Assembly (NCBI GenBank): GCA_949752795.1
Contig: OX457058.1
Coordinates: forward strand, 170,068,223-170,132,222
From: Hyperoodon ampullatus
Lineage: Eukaryota; Chordata; Mammalia; Artiodactyla; Ziphiidae
DNA length: 64,000 bases
Direction of reading: 5' to 3'
This document shows, in pieces, positions 47,801 through 58,314 of the stretch (position 1 is its first letter; the number at the start of each line of letters is the position of its first letter). The position numbers and the translations under genes are program-made. The notes beneath the pieces were generated by a model, which was not told the origin of the DNA, searched no databases, and saw nothing but the letters and a program-made list of their open reading frames with translations.

Positions 47801-50800
47801 TGCTAGCAAATAGAATTCAGCAGTGTACTAAAAGGATTTTACACTATGACCAAGTGGGATTTATTCCTGAAATGCAAGGATGGTTCTACCTACAGAAATT
47901 GCTCAATGTAAATACCACATTAAAAGAATGAAGGAAAATAATCATATGATCATCTCAATTGATGCAGTAAAAGCATTTGACAAAATTCAACATCCCCTTT
48001 CATGTTAAAAACACTCAACAAACTAGGAGGTGAAGGAAACTACTTCAGCATAATAAAAGCCATATATGAAAGGCCCACAGCTAACATCTTACTCAATGGT
48101 GAAAGACTGAAAGCTTTTCATCTCAGATTCAGAACAAGACAGGATGCCTGCTTTTGCCTCTTCTATTTAACACAGTATTGGAAATTCTAGCCAGAGAAAT
48201 TAGGCAAGCCAAAGAAATAAAATGCATCCAAATTGGGAAGGAAGAAGTAAAATTATCTCTGTTCACAGGCAACACAATCTTATACATAGAAAACCCTAAA
48301 GACAACAAAAAACTTATGAGAACCAATAAATTCAACAAATAAGTGGGATACAAAATCAACACACAAAAATCAGTTCTGTTCCCATATACTAACAATGAGC
48401 AATCTGAAAAAGAAATTAAGGAAACAATTCCATTTATAATAAAATTAAAAAGAATAAAATACCTAGGAGTTGAATTAACCAAGGAGGTTAAAGACTTGTA
48501 CACTGAGAACTGCAAAACGTTGCTGAAAGAACAGAACCCATGTCCCCTGCATCGGCAGGCAGACTCTCAACCACTGCACCACCAGGGAAGCCCGCAGCAA
48601 GATCTGTTTTGATCCACCTCCTAGACTATGAAAATAAAAACAAAAATAAACAAGTAGTCCCTAATTAAACTTAAAACCTTTTGAATAGCACAGGAATTCA
48701 TCAACAAAACAAAAAGAAAACCCACAGAATGGGAGAAAATAAGTTCCAATCATGACTTGGTCTTTCTGGTGACACCCACCCCCCCCAACCTGAAGTCATC
48801 CAGGAGCTCACCCAGAGTTGCCTCATTAGAGCAAAGGACACCGCAGTCACCCAGGAAATTCAAGGGATTTTGGAGCTCTGCCTCAGGAAGCAGGGTCGAA
48901 GGCCAAATATTAGAAAAAAAATATTAGAAAAAAAGATGCTTCTAATGTTCTTATCACTTAGGAAATGACAAGGGTTTTAGGAGCTCTGCACCAGGAACCA
49001 GGGGCAGAGATCAGTACGTATTTTTTTCTATATTTCACAGTGGTATATGTCCGCGGTTGAATACTATTCAGCCTTCAAAAAAATGAAATTCTGATACATG
49101 CTACAGCATGGATGAATGAACATTGAAGACATTATGCTAAGTGAAATAAGCCAGTCACAAAAGACAAATATTGTGTGATTCCACTCACATGAGAGCCCTA
49201 GAGCAGTCAAATTCATAGAAACAGAAAGTAGAATCGTGGTTAACAGAGGCTGGGGGGAGGGGGAAATGTGGAGTTAGGGTTTAATGGGTAAAGTTTCAGT
49301 GTGGGATGATGAAAAAGTCCTGGAGATGAATAGTGGTGATGGTTTCACAACAATGTGAATGTACTTAATACCAGAGAACTGTACACTTACACCTAGTTGA
49401 AAGGCTCAATCTTTGTATATCTTACCACAATACAAAATTAATTATAAGCCATGAAAAGTGTTTGATAAGAGCAATTCAAAAAATGCAGCCAGGCTCAGAA
49501 TCAGTAAGTCGACACTCTGTCTGCAAGGCCAGTGGTCCCAAGCTCTGAGCTTTATGGAACCCCCTGTATCCCCATAAAGAAGGGATACTAATAGGAGAAA
49601 CTGGTTCCCCTGCACCACCCCACCTACGGGACTAGCCATGCTGGGAGGGGGCTGGGAACCCGCAGTAAAACCAGTCCCAGGAGAATGCGTGCACGTTGCG
49701 TGTGGGAAGCCCTGGTCTGCTCTGGAGCACCCCCGAGGCCTTTTCCCTGGCCTGCTCCAAACCCAGAACCTCACGAGAGCGGGGTGCAAACACACCCCTG
49801 ACCTCCCTCAGCCCTCCTCCAACCCTCCCCGCCTGTCTCCCTCCACGTGGTAGAAAACAAGAAGAGATATGGGGACATGTGTCTATGTATAACTGATTCA
49901 CTTTGTTATACAGCAGAAACTAACACACCATTGTAAAGCAATTATACTCCAATAAAGATGTAAAAAACAAAACAAACAAACAAAAAAACAAGCAAATTTC
50001 TTGCTTCTTGGCTTTGATAACAGCCCTGACACCCTGCCCCCTCCCTCCCCAGCCGCCTGGCTTTACAGACAGTTCTCCTTTTTCCTGGGCTTTGTGGCAG
50101 ACCAAGTCGAATGAGGATCTCAGCATTGCTATTCATGACCTAGGTGACATGGGTGCACTGTTTAAAACTCTGCCCGTTTCCTTGGCATAAAATAGAGTTG
50201 ATAATAATACCCGCCCCAGGCCTGGCCCATTTACCCTCTAAATTGCTGGGGTTTGTCTTCGCTTCTCCAGTCTCAGGACACAGCCCAAGTTCGGGGCTTG
50301 GCATCTCTCCCAGTCGCCCCTTCCCCGCCCCCACCTGTTCTCCTTGCCTCCTGCTCACCTCCTGCCAACTTTCCTTTTCTCTGCAACTAGGGCATCTTTC
50401 CAAAATCAGGCAGATGGGCCATTCTCCTGCGGAAAAGCTTTCAGTGATGCCCATTGCCTGCAGGCAGAGCTGATCCTCACAGACGTGGCCCAGGGAGTCC
50501 TCATGCCCCGTCCCTGGTGACAGCACCACCCCCAGCCTCAAATCTGGTCTCTTGCAGTCTCAGTCACAGCAACACTGGGTGTCTTGGGATGTCCTCCCAG
50601 CACGTATCAGACTTTCATCCCTCTGCCTGGGTCAGGCCAGGGAGGTCATTCCATTCCCCAATGTTTGCAGAGCCCGGCTCTGGCCTGAGAGCTGGGGACA
50701 AAGATGGGCCTGTTCCAGTCCTGCTCTATGTGGCTCCACTCTGTCGGCCTATCCCCTCCTTGTCATGCCTGGCTCACTGCCTCTTGTCCTTTGGCACACA

Positions 50801-52045
50801 GGTCCTGGGTCACCTCCTCCAGGAAGCCCTCCTGTGTGCTTCTCTCTGTCACTGCCCCCATCAGACTGTAGTGAAATCTTTGCTTCAGCCCTAGCCACCT
50901 CCACACCTCCACCTCTTTGGTCCCTTCTTGGGCAAGGACCCCATGCAGTTCACAGCCTGGAACAAGATGGGCTTGCCCCCAATAGAAGTTCTTTTCCCTT
51001 CCCTTCTCTACCTGCTGTCTCTGAGATTTTGTGCCTCATCCCCTCCTGTGCTAATCCTCCAAGATGGGGTTTAAAACTCTACCCACCTCATAAGACTTTT
51101 GTGAATATCAGTCACAGCTGTTATCAGTGCTTTCTTTAGTGACCTCACTTCATGGGTCATCCTGGGCCCATTGTACAGATGAAAAAACTGAGGCCCAGGG
51201 GGTAAAAGCTGAGATTCCAAGCCCTGCCGTCTGACTTTGGAGCCTGTGCCATGCTGTTCTGCCTTTCTCTAGAGTGAAACAGCTCTCTGAAAAGTACCCA
51301 GCAACGTAAAAATGCAGAGTATCAATATTATCCATGAATTTCATTTCATGTGTGTCCTCCTTGTCCCTCATTTTTGAAGTCACACACGCAGTAAACACCC
51401 ACTGTGCTCTGTTTTTCCAAATGCACCCCATAAGCCAGGTATAGTCCCAGGTACAGTCCTAGGCCCTGTGCATTTAAACCTCATACCATGTGGTGTAATG
51501 CTGGTAGTTCCGTTCTATCTGCAGGATCCTTGCCCCAGGTCACTGAGGGAGGAGATGTGTGTGATTCTGTAGGATGCACAGTCTGTGCTGTGTCAGCCGG
51601 GCAATGCTCTCTCCTGCCTGTGTCCCCGGCAGAGGCGTTGTGTTGGGCTGATCCATCCCAGCTCTCAGACTCCATCTCTGAGGCTGTTATGGCTGTTTGG
51701 CTGGCCTTAGGAGCATCATGCGATGGCTGGGAATGGCTCTTAGTTCAATGTCAGTCCCTGCAAGGCAGGAGCCCAGGAGAAATAAAAACCCCTGTGGGTA
51801 GCCCACAGACTCTGAAAAACCCTCCCCAGGGTTGCCTCTGATCACTGCTGGTTGCCCTAATGCTCAATGCCCCATTAAAAAAAAAAATTGAACGAGCAGG
51901 ACACAGTCATGGCTTCGTTCTGGAGGCTGGGCAGGAGCAGGGGGGATGGAGAGTCCTTAGCTGTTACTCACGGTCTGCAGTGGGCTCAGGCTGCAACTGC
52001 TGGCTTGGTCCTGCTGTCCTGGATCCTGTCATGTGTACAGTAAGC
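33099..52045 (-). CDS. SERPINA6: SERPINA6, corticosteroid-binding globulin (CBG), with inferred non-coding exon 1
   Basis: Coding exons on the - strand are 45867-45258, 39140-38870, 34822-34675 and 33284-33099, giving 404 codons plus TAA (human 405). The product is the plasma carrier of cortisol and progesterone, a non-inhibitory clade A serpin made by liver. Residues 1-22 are a signal peptide ending TIQA. Residues equivalent to the human steroid contacts Gln232, Arg260 and Trp371 are present as Gln253, Arg281 and Trp392. Sequons: N95LT, N119TT, N175KT, N223ET, N243DS and N259ET; the last matches the conserved human site needed for steroid-binding folding. The reactive loop ([20 protein letters not shown]) differs greatly from human and lacks its loop sequon. 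No frameshift or stop. The gene lies head-to-tail with SERPINA10. The start at 52045 includes an inferred first exon; coding sequence begins at 45867. Confidence 0.93.
34150..34290 (+). mobile_element. L2 3' end in SERPINA6 intron 4
   Basis: GCACAGTTTGGGGCACATAG, TGTTCAGTAAATATTTTCTG and AATGAATGAATAAC is the L2 tail. Intron 4 spans 33285-34674. Confidence 0.65.
34675..34822 (-). CDS. SERPINA6: SERPINA6 coding exon 4
   Basis: Acceptor CCCGAGCAG before 34822 (a short pyrimidine tract), donor AAG|GTAGGG after 34675; 148 bases. Encodes [18 protein letters not shown] through EALPKLSK. The human NFS sequon in this exon reads HFS here, so that glycan site is lost. Confidence 0.92.
35122..36334 (+). 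mobile_element. 5'-truncated L1 antisense in SERPINA6 intron 3
   Basis: ORF2 C-terminal frame at 35384-35761 ([35 protein letters not shown]) followed by 3' UTR and A-tail. Target duplication AAGAAGTCCT at 35112-35121 and 36335-36344. Contains a (CA)n at 35811-35856 and (TA)n at 36231-36255. Confidence 0.9.
36843..37048 (+). mobile_element. CHR-2-type SINE in SERPINA6 intron 3
   Basis: GGCTTTCCCTGGTGACGCAG to GAGGCCCAAGTACC plus tail. Short target duplication GCTGAGG at 36836-36842 and 37049-37055. Antisense to the gene. Confidence 0.92.
37700..38060 (+). mobile_element. L2 3' end with expanded GAAT repeat
   Basis: TCTACTCAGGCTTAAGGCAC through GCATGGTGCATAGCAATTGC, ending in about six GAAT units at 38033-38057. 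In SERPINA6 intron 3. Confidence 0.6.
38870..39140 (-). CDS. SERPINA6: SERPINA6 coding exon 3
   Basis: Acceptor after a C-rich tract (CTCTTCCCAG) before 39140; donor ACAG|GTAAGC after 38870; 271 bases. Starts [20 protein letters not shown]. Holds Gln253 (PCQLVQ) and Arg281 (LSRDT), equivalent to steroid-pocket residues, and three sequons (N223ET, N243DS, N259ET). Confidence 0.93.
39141..41440. other. SERPINA6 intron 2, unique part
   Basis: No exon or clear repeat recognised. Long ORFs on both strands at 39100-39700 are chance; they match no serpin exon. Confidence 0.45.
41449..43176 (+). mobile_element. 5'-truncated L1 antisense in SERPINA6 intron 2
   Basis: ORF2 region ([41 protein letters not shown] at about 42360-42450) and 3' UTR with A-rich end. 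An imperfect duplication around CTGCCTTT flanks it. A tandem copy of about 32 bases lies at 42158-42221. Several frameshifts and stops. Confidence 0.8.
43735..44233 (+). mobile_element. MaLR-type LTR (MLT-like)
   Basis: GGCAGAATGCCCTCCCACCC, AACCTGTGAATATGTTATG, AGGTGGGCCCACTGTAATCA, then GTAATAAATTGGTGCTG and GGGAACTAATACAG form a typical mammalian LTR of this class with its AATAAA near the 3' end. Family name uncertain. Confidence 0.6.
44290..44322. repeat. (GT)n microsatellite
   Basis: About 14 GT units with one CT interruption, in SERPINA6 intron 2. Confidence 0.9.
44395..44625 (+). mobile_element. MER5A hAT-Charlie element
   Basis: CTCAACCTTGGGACTCTAG, CCTCTACCCACAAGATGCC, GTCTCTAGACATTGCCAAAT and the GGTTGAGGACCACTG end are diagnostic. 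The ends are imperfect inverted repeats. Confidence 0.85.
45258..45886 (-). CDS. SERPINA6: SERPINA6 exon 2 (start codon, signal peptide, N-terminal half)
   Basis: Acceptor TTTTCCAG before 45886, then 19 bases of 5' UTR and ATG at 45867-45865. The exon ends TTTAAAG|GTACCC at 45258/45257. Encodes residues 1-203 plus the first base of Gly204: signal [18 protein letters not shown], the [14 protein letters not shown] serpin helix, and sequons at Asn95, Asn119 and Asn175. The human N-terminal sequon (around mature Asn9) is absent and the segment is one residue shorter. Confidence 0.93.
46180..48530 (+). mobile_element. Old L1 (L1M), decayed ORF2
   Basis: GAGAAATTAAAACATTCCTG, then ORF2 fragments: [20 protein letters not shown] with [13 protein letters not shown] at 48020-48115 and LARE near 48190. 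Many stops and frameshifts. Lies in the inferred SERPINA6 intron 1, antisense to the gene. Confidence 0.8.
48534..48594 (-). mobile_element. Truncated CHR SINE head
   Basis: Only the tRNA-like head is present: GTCCCCTGCATCGGCAGGCA to CCACCAGGGAAGCCC. Inserted in or next to old L1 text that resumes at about 48610. Confidence 0.85.
48600..49440 (+). mobile_element. L1 3' end with an unassigned insert
   Basis: L1 text at 48600-48745 and again at 49040-49440 (GAATACTATTCAGCCTTC, TGCTAAGTGAAATAAGCCAG, GGTTTCACAACAATGTG). Between them, about 48750-49035, lies an LTR-like stretch (AAGGGTTTTAGGAGCTCTGC) I cannot name. Confidence 0.55.
49865..49990 (+). mobile_element. Very short L1 3' end
   Basis: TGTATAACTGATTCACTTTG, TTATACAGCAGAAACTAACA and CCAATAAAGATGT then A-rich tail: the last part of a ruminant/cetacean-type L1 3' UTR. 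Confidence 0.8.
50390..50940 (+). mobile_element. L2-like LINE remnant
   Basis: CAGTGATGCCCATTGCCTGC, TTTGGCACACAGGTCC and CACCTCCTCCAGGAAGCCC follow the L2 3' pattern. Ancient; ORFs here are chance. Confidence 0.45.
51150..51290 (-). mobile_element. MIR SINE
   Basis: CATTGTACAGATGAAAAAAC, TGAGGCCCAGGGGGTAAA and TTCCAAGCCCTGCCGTCTG is the reversed MIR core. Confidence 0.6.
51972..52045 (-). other. SERPINA6: Candidate SERPINA6 non-coding exon 1
   Basis: On the - strand the sequence CACTGCAGACC|GTGAGT gives a strong donor with the exon ending at 51972, about 6.1 kb upstream of the exon 2 acceptor at 45886. The preceding bases (GGACCAAGCCAGCAGTTGC) lie the right distance below the liver-type promoter elements at 52064-52191. 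The start (about 52045) is an estimate. Inference only. Confidence 0.5.
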
Positions 52046-52063
52046 CGGCGGGGCGGCTGCTGC

Positions 52064-52191
52064 TAAATCTTGTTTGCCAGCTTTCCTGCTGGTTAATGGT
52101 TAGAGGGGGGCCAGTGGCCTTCACCATTTGGTGGTCCCCTCCCCCAAGTCATGAACCAATGGGAGCCTTTTCCAGGAAATTTGAGTAAACA
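52064..52191 (-). promoter_or_regulatory. SERPINA6: Candidate liver promoter of SERPINA6
   Basis: Elements seen: a near-match to the HNF1 site at 52092-52104 (perfect GTTAAT half on the + strand, 9 of 12 informative positions), an inverted CCAAT box at 52156-52160, and a FOXA/HNF3 motif TGTTTAC read on the - strand at 52191-52185. A weak AT-rich GATTTAG lies near 52064-52070. On the - strand, TTAACCAGCAG after the HNF1 half-site resembles the TTCACCAGCAG of the hepatic promoter of the paralogue SERPINA1, as I recall it. Confidence 0.45.
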
Positions 52192-52449
52192 CAGCAATAC
52201 TGCGAATTAAGTTTCTTCGGCATACAGTTCCCTGAGGTTTTATTTTTTGATATCAAAATGTGGCTGGAGTTGCGTCAGTGTTTGTGGTTGCCCAGGGGCA
52301 GCTGGCACAGGAGGCACAGGTGCCCTTTAGCACGATGGTGCTGACAGCTGTGAAGAACCAGGTGCTGAGCTTGGGCTGGGAATGAGACCAGCAAGGTCCT
52401 GCCTTCAAGGGGAGCAATGGTCTGATGGGAAAGACAGACATGGAATAAA

Positions 52450-52630
52450 AGCGGCCCAGTGCTTCGCATGGATTATCTCACTTAGTCTTCACAATGACTC
52501 TATGAAATGGATTCTATTATTATTATCACCCTTCTCTAGATGGGGAAACGGAGGCACATGACGCTTAAGTGAGCTGCTCTTGAGATTCGAATCCAAGACC
52601 ATTTAACTCTGAAATCTAGCACCTTCACTT
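52450..52630 (-). mobile_element. MIR SINE upstream of the candidate SERPINA6 promoter
   Basis: ATGGATTATCTCACTTAGTC, ATTATTATCACCCTTCTCTA, GATGGGGAAACGGAGGCAC and TTCGAATCCAAGACC. Degraded. Confidence 0.6.
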
Positions 52631-52639
52631 CCCTCTTCC

Positions 52640-53190
52640 CCACATTTTTATTCATCAGTTCTCTTTTGATTGCAGGTGATAGATGAGGTTCAAACAGCTT
52701 TAAAGCAAAAAAGAACATTTATTGGGTCTCCTGAAGGAGAGTTCTGAAGTCTGGAGGGGGGCGCTTCAGGCCTGGCTGGATCCCGAGGTCCCAAGATGGT
52801 CATCAAATCTCTGTCTCTTTAAAAAAAAAAAAAAATCTTTCTTAGTTCTGCTTTCCTGCTTTAGTCTCTCTGTGGTGGAGACAAAGGCGGCCACTGTAGC
52901 TACAGGTTATTTGGGTCTAACTGGTTATTGGATATCAGAAGCAGAGAGAGACTCACTTTTTTACAGTGTTCATATCAGCCCCCCCAAAAGACATGATTGC
53001 CCATCCTTGGACTGATACAGTGTGCAGAAGAATAGGGCATTGTGAATGGCCAGCTAGGGTCCCGTGCCCTCTGCTGGGTTGATGGTGCCATTACTACCCT
53101 GCAGGTATGAGGGGAGATGTTCCCATGAGGCCCACAACTGTGTCAAGAGTTTTGGGGGCCCTTCAGTTTTATTAATAGTTATTGGTCTTT
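52640..53190. other. Unassigned intergenic stretch
   Basis: No gene seen. A poly-A run at 52820-52834; otherwise unrecognised. Confidence 0.4.
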
Positions 53191-53194
53191 TCAA

Positions 53195-54080
53195 GTTTTT
53201 TATTCCTTAAGCCAATTATAGAATTTATAACTAGGAATTTACTATTTTTCAAATCTCTGTCATATCAGTAATTATTTTTAATTTTTGTTGGTTCTATGTT
53301 TTATTTATGTATTTCCTCTCTCTCTCTTTTTTTTTTTCCTTGATGAGTCTTGTTAGTCTATCTAGCTAATTAATCTTTTCAGAGGACCAGATTTTAGTTT
53401 TGTTAATCCTTATTGGTTTTTTACAATCTATATTTCATTGATTTCTGCTTTTATTTTTATTTTTTACCATCCTTTCACATTCTCTGAATTTTCCTCTGTT
53501 TGCTCTTTTTCTATTTTCTTGAGTTAAATGCTTAGCTTTCTTACTTTTTTAACATTTCTGCTATCCATATAAATATATTTAAAGTTTTCATCTAAAAACT
53601 GACTTAACTATGTCCCACAAATATTCCCATTGTTATTTTTTTTCTAAATATTTCTTAATTTCCCTTATGGTTTCACTTTTAACCCAGGGATAGTTTAATA
53701 ATATGTCATTTTATGTATTTCTAATTTTAGGCTACTCTTCTGTTATCAACTTTTATTTATATTTCATTATGATAAAAAATATCATGTATATGATATTGAA
53801 CATTTGGAATTTATTGAGGTTTTTTTGCAATCACATATGGTCTCTTTTTGTAAATATTCCATATTTTCTTATGAAATATTGAGCATTACCTGTTTGATAT
53901 GCATATATATGTATATGCATAATGCTTAAGCTTATTATTTTATTCACCTCTTTCATATCTACGTGGATTCCTTATTTACTTGAGCTTTCAGGTTCTCAAT
54001 AGGGAATGTTAAAACCTCCAATCACAATTGTTCATTTATTTATCTGTCAGTTGTTGGTTGACATACTTTGCAATGGACAC
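53195..54080 (-). mobile_element. Old L1 remnant
   Basis: Reverse ORF2 text such as TTTCCCTTATGGTTTCACTT, TTAACCCAGGGATAGTTTAA and TCAGTTGTTGGTTG. Strongly decayed, no frame. Confidence 0.6.
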
Positions 54081-54623
54081 ACTGTGACAGAGTGACTCCT
54101 GTAACTCTTTGTTCTGGCAATATTTGCCCTTTGAGTTTATCTTGCTCTTTGTCCTTGGAGCACACCACACAATTCTTAAAGGTCTTCAGCAAGAAGCTCC
54201 TCACAGGGTTTGGGATGGTCCCTGAAAGACCAGCAAATCATTATCCATGACTTAATGCAGTGCCGAGGTCCTTAACTGGAGGAAACGTGCTATGAGGGAC
54301 ATTATTGGGACAATTGACAAAACTGGAATATGGATGGTACGTTAGAGAAAAATATTGTACCAGTGCTAGATTTCCTGAAGTTAATAGCTTTACTAAGAAA
54401 ATAATATCCCAAATTCTTAGGATATGTACATGGAAGTATTTAAGGGTAAATGGTCATGATGTATAAAATTTACTCTCAAATGATTCTTTAAAAAAAATAT
54501 GTACACACACACACACATACATACATGCATATACACACATGGGGTTGCTGTGAAGACTGGACTGAACCGTGAGCCTAGCACAGCCGTGGGCACGTGGCAA
54601 GGCCTCATTCAAGAGAAGTGTTG

Positions 54624-54941
54624 GGGCTTCCCTGGTGGTGCAGTGGTTGAGAATCTGCCTGCTGATGCAGGGGACACGGGTTCGAGCCCTGGTCTAGGAG
54701 GATCCCACATGCCGTGGAGCAAGTGGGCCCGTGAGCCACAACTACTGAGCCTGTGCATCTGGAGCCTGTGCTCCGCAACGGGAGAGGCCGCGACAGTGAG
54801 AGGCCCGCGCACCGCGATGAAGAGTGGCCCCCGCTTGCCACAACTAGAGAAAGCCCTCGCACAGAAATGAAGACCCAACACAGCAAAAATAAATAAATAA
54901 ATTAATAAACTCCTACCCCCAACATCTAAAAAAAAAAAAAG
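54624..54941 (+). mobile_element. Full-length CHR SINE carrying both the CHR-2 head and CHR-1 tail
   Basis: Head as in the short SINEs (TGCTCCGCAACGGGAGAGG, GTGAGAGGCCCGCGCACCGC), but it continues with GATGAAGAGTGGCCCCCGC, AACTAGAGAAAGCCCTCGC and AAATAAATAAATAAATT. Near-duplicate target AGAGAAGTG at 54612-54620 and 54942-54950. Confidence 0.88.
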
Positions 54942-54950
54942 AGAGAAGTG

Positions 54951-56165
54951 GTGTTAGAACTGTTATTTTATCTCCCCCGTTCCCCATGGAGTGTGGGATT
55001 CTGTTTAGATAGTGCCTGACTAGAAGTCCTTTTCTTTAATCATCAACCTCTTAGCCCCTTAAAATAGAAAAATAATTTTAAAAAATAGAAGAACATTTTT
55101 CAGAAGCACTGTTGAGTCAGACGTCTGTGTGTTCCCAGTTCCCTGCTGGTCTGTGCCCACCAGGCCCTAGCTAGTGGCCTCCAGGTGAGTGGGACCTGCT
55201 CCCTGCTTACCAGGAGGCCCACTTCAGTTGTTCCCTCTGGGTTAGTCACTGCTGCATCTGGGTCTCATTTGGGAAAGATGTATCTTTCAGGGTTCACCCC
55301 AAATCCAGGGAGAAGCTTCTTGCTGAAGCCCTCTTTGAACGAGCATCTCCTCCTCTGAAATTACCCCCATTACAGACGTGTTGCTGTTGGTTCCTCTTTC
55401 CCAGTTCTGCCAACCACAGAAGTGGTGACTGGGAGGCTTGCTCAGGGCCTCCTAACTTTTCCAGCTGTGTGGATAAGTGCTATTTGGAATCCTGCCTCCA
55501 GGAAAACAGGGCCCTGCCTGGCGTGGGACAGGTCACATCAAGCCAGAGACCTGCAGTGATGGGACTTGCCAGGGAGGAGCCTTGGATGGCCTTTGCTGAG
55601 CCTTGGCCGGCTGTTTACCTGAGGGATCATGAATTGTGTTGGCAAAAAAGGACGCCGACCTGTACTTGTGGCCAGCATGGAGGTGGCGTGGGTAGGTTGG
55701 GTTAAATCTTGGGGTTCAGAGGCCGGACTTGAGGGGATCCTCGCTGGTCCTAGGGCCTGTCTCTGTTGTAGATCAAGGGAACTGCGTGGCTCCCTCTCCT
55801 GCAGCCCTGCAGGCCCTCATCACTGGGACCACCTGTCCCACCCATAGGCTTAGCCTTCAGACAATTCCTGGACCAAGCAGGACTCTAACCCCCACTGGGC
55901 CGTCCTCCTCCTGGACAGGCAGGAACACAGCCCAGAGGCACCATTACTTTGCTGGTAAGTTTCTGCATTGGCTGGCTCACCCCTTTTATCTCCCTTCTCA
56001 CTTCCCTGCCACTTCCTGCCCTGCTCTGGTATCACAGCCCTATGTAAAGCACTGGGCATGGGGTCTGGCTCCTGGTGAGGGTAGTAGCTGGTATTTATTG
56101 CGCCGTCGCTGGGTACCAACTCTGGTGTTTCATGGATATTTACCAATTTGATTCTCACAGGAACC
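54951..56165. other. Intergenic, GC-moderate, no gene recognised
   Basis: Several overlapping ORFs at 55469-56158 on both strands have no recognisable domains, signal or splice context. Treated as non-coding. Confidence 0.45.
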
Positions 56166-56169
56166 CTAC

Positions 56170-56408
56170 CAGGCAGGTATTGTTAGCATCTCGGATAGTA
56201 TAGCAGTCAAGAGCATGGACTCTGCGTTTGATTCTAGACCTTAGGAGTGTGATACCAGGCAAATTACTAAGCTCACCATGCCTCAGCTGAGAAATGGAGA
56301 TTCTAGTTATCTAGAATCTCTCTAGGTTGTTGTGAAGATTGCATACAGCGAAAGAGCATAGAACAGGGCCTGCTCTATTCTAAGCGCTATATGAATGCTA
56401 ATGATTAC
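56170..56408 (+). mobile_element. MIR SINE
   Basis: AGTCAAGAGCATGGACTCTG, CAAATTACTAAGCTCACCAT, TGCCTCAGCTGAGAAATGG, AGGTTGTTGTGAAGATTGC: near complete MIR. Confidence 0.75.
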
Positions 56409-56903
56409 ATGCATACCTCGTTTTATTGCGCTTTGCTTTATTGCACTTCGCAGGTATTGTGTTTTTTACAAATTGAAGTTTTGGGCGTACTGGAAGTCTT
56501 ATCAGCGCCATTTTCCCAACAGCATTTGCTCACTTCATGTCTCTGTGTCACATTTTGGTAATTCTTGCAATATTTCAAATTTTTCATTATTATTATATTT
56601 GTTATGGTGATTTGTGATCAGTGATCTTTGATATTATTATTGCAAAAAGACATTGATTGGCTGAAGGCTCAGATGATGGTCAGTATTTTTTAGCAATAAA
56701 ATATTTTTAAAATTAAGGTATGTACATTGTTCTTTTAGATGTAATGCTATTGCACACTTAATAGACTACAGTATAGTGCAAACATAGATTTTATACGCCC
56801 TGGAAAACCAGAAAAATTTGTGTGACTGGCATTATTGCAATATTTGCCTTATTGAAGTGGTCTGGAACTGAATCGGCAATATCTCCGACGTATGCCTGTA
56901 TTG
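56409..56903 (+). mobile_element. Tigger-type (Tc1/mariner) non-autonomous DNA transposon
   Basis: Starts CATACCTCGTTTTATTGC and ends GCAATATCTCCGACGTATG, the inverted terminal repeats of Tigger elements. Internal deletion copy without a transposase frame. Confidence 0.85.
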
Positions 56904-57819
56904 CTATTCTCATTTGGCAGACTGGGAAACTGTGGCAGAGAGAGGTTAGAATGTTACTGAGTCCAAGCTCATACTGCTTGCCATACCACAGGCCATTGAC
57001 TGGACAGACAAGATGCTGGGGCAAGGAACAGAGACTTTATCTGGAAAACCAGCTGACTGAGAACATGGTCCCAGAGAACCAGCTTCCTAGAGTCAATAAA
57101 GGCTTCTTTCTTACTAAAAGGGGAGGGTGTGACTTGTTACTGCAAACTTCTTGGTCCTGGTTGGACTCCCTGAGGGGATGTGATAATCCTTTGTTTTTGC
57201 AGCTGTCCATGTAGGTCTAGTCATCATGTTCCTGCAAACCTCCAACAAGACAAATGTTATTTTCTGTTAAAGTGTTACTCCTTTAAAGGTCAAGCCTGGG
57301 AGGCCAGAGCCTTGAGCATGGGCTATCATGTACATTTCAGGCTATAAGCAACATTCTTTTACAAAAGGTGCAGAGCCAGCATGACTAAGCACAGGCAACA
57401 GAGCACAAAGTTTAGAGCTAAAGGAATAGATCCAGTATGGAGTCAGGTTTGTTCTCTGTTGCAAGAAGACTTACCTAAAGTTACACTACTAAGGAGAGGA
57501 ATCAGAATGGCAACCCACGTACCTTAGCTAAAGCGCTTATCAGAGTTCCATTGCCTCCGTCTTCGTCTTCCCTCATTCCTTCCCTGCGTCATCCCACATC
57601 AAAGCAGAAGTTATGGGCCCTCTTGTCTTAACACTGAGCAATTCCACAGGGCAGTTCTGGGTCCCAGGGGGCCAATGGGGGTGATGGTGATACGGATGCC
57701 CCTGTTGGTCCAGGTGTGGCCTACGGATTCACAAGTGGGTGGTAGCCTGAAAAAGTTTGAGAAACATGGGGTAGGACAGGCATGTTGTGAAGGTACCCTC
57801 AGGAGAAGCTGGCAGGGGC

Positions 57820-58170
57820 CGGGGCTGAGTCCCAGCTCTGCCTCCTGCTCTGTCACCAACGTGTCCTGTGACCTTGGACAAGTCGCTGGACTCCTCTGAG
57901 GCTCAGCTTCCTAACTTCCTGCCTTCCCTGGAGGCAGAGGAGGCAGGAGATTAGAAATAAAACACTGCGAGAGAAACTGTCACAGGCTTTGCGTCTGTCA
58001 GACCTGTCTCCAGTACCTCTCCAGCTGATGGCTGACTGTGTGATTTAGGCAAATCCCCTACTCTCTGCAAACCTCAGTTTTCTGGTTCATTAAGTGAGGT
58101 GAAAGGATCGTGCACACCTACGAACATTATTGTGGTGATGAGTGGTGGTCAGTAGTCGGAGTTTCTTTTG
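57820..58170 (+). mobile_element. MIR-type SINE remnants
   Basis: GAGTCCCAGCTCTGCCTCC, CCTGTGACCTTGGACAAGTC, CTGAGGCTCAGCTTCC; and a second near 58030 (ATTTAGGCAAATCCCCTACT, CTCAGTTTTCTGG). Confidence 0.65.
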
Positions 58171-58314
58171 TCAACGAAAAAGTAATTAATAGTCAATCCA
58201 AGAAAGAAATTGAAAATTTTATGTGAGCCAACCTGAGGATTATAAGTCGGGAGACAGTCTATCAGAAATCTCTGAGGACTGTTCCACCTCAGAGGTCAAG
58301 GCACAGTTCTATAA

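Noticed and set aside
50140..51139. Overlapping ORFs of 109-195 codons on both strands
   Set aside because: Pro/Ser/Leu-rich translations of L2-like and GC-rich DNA; no start context or domain.
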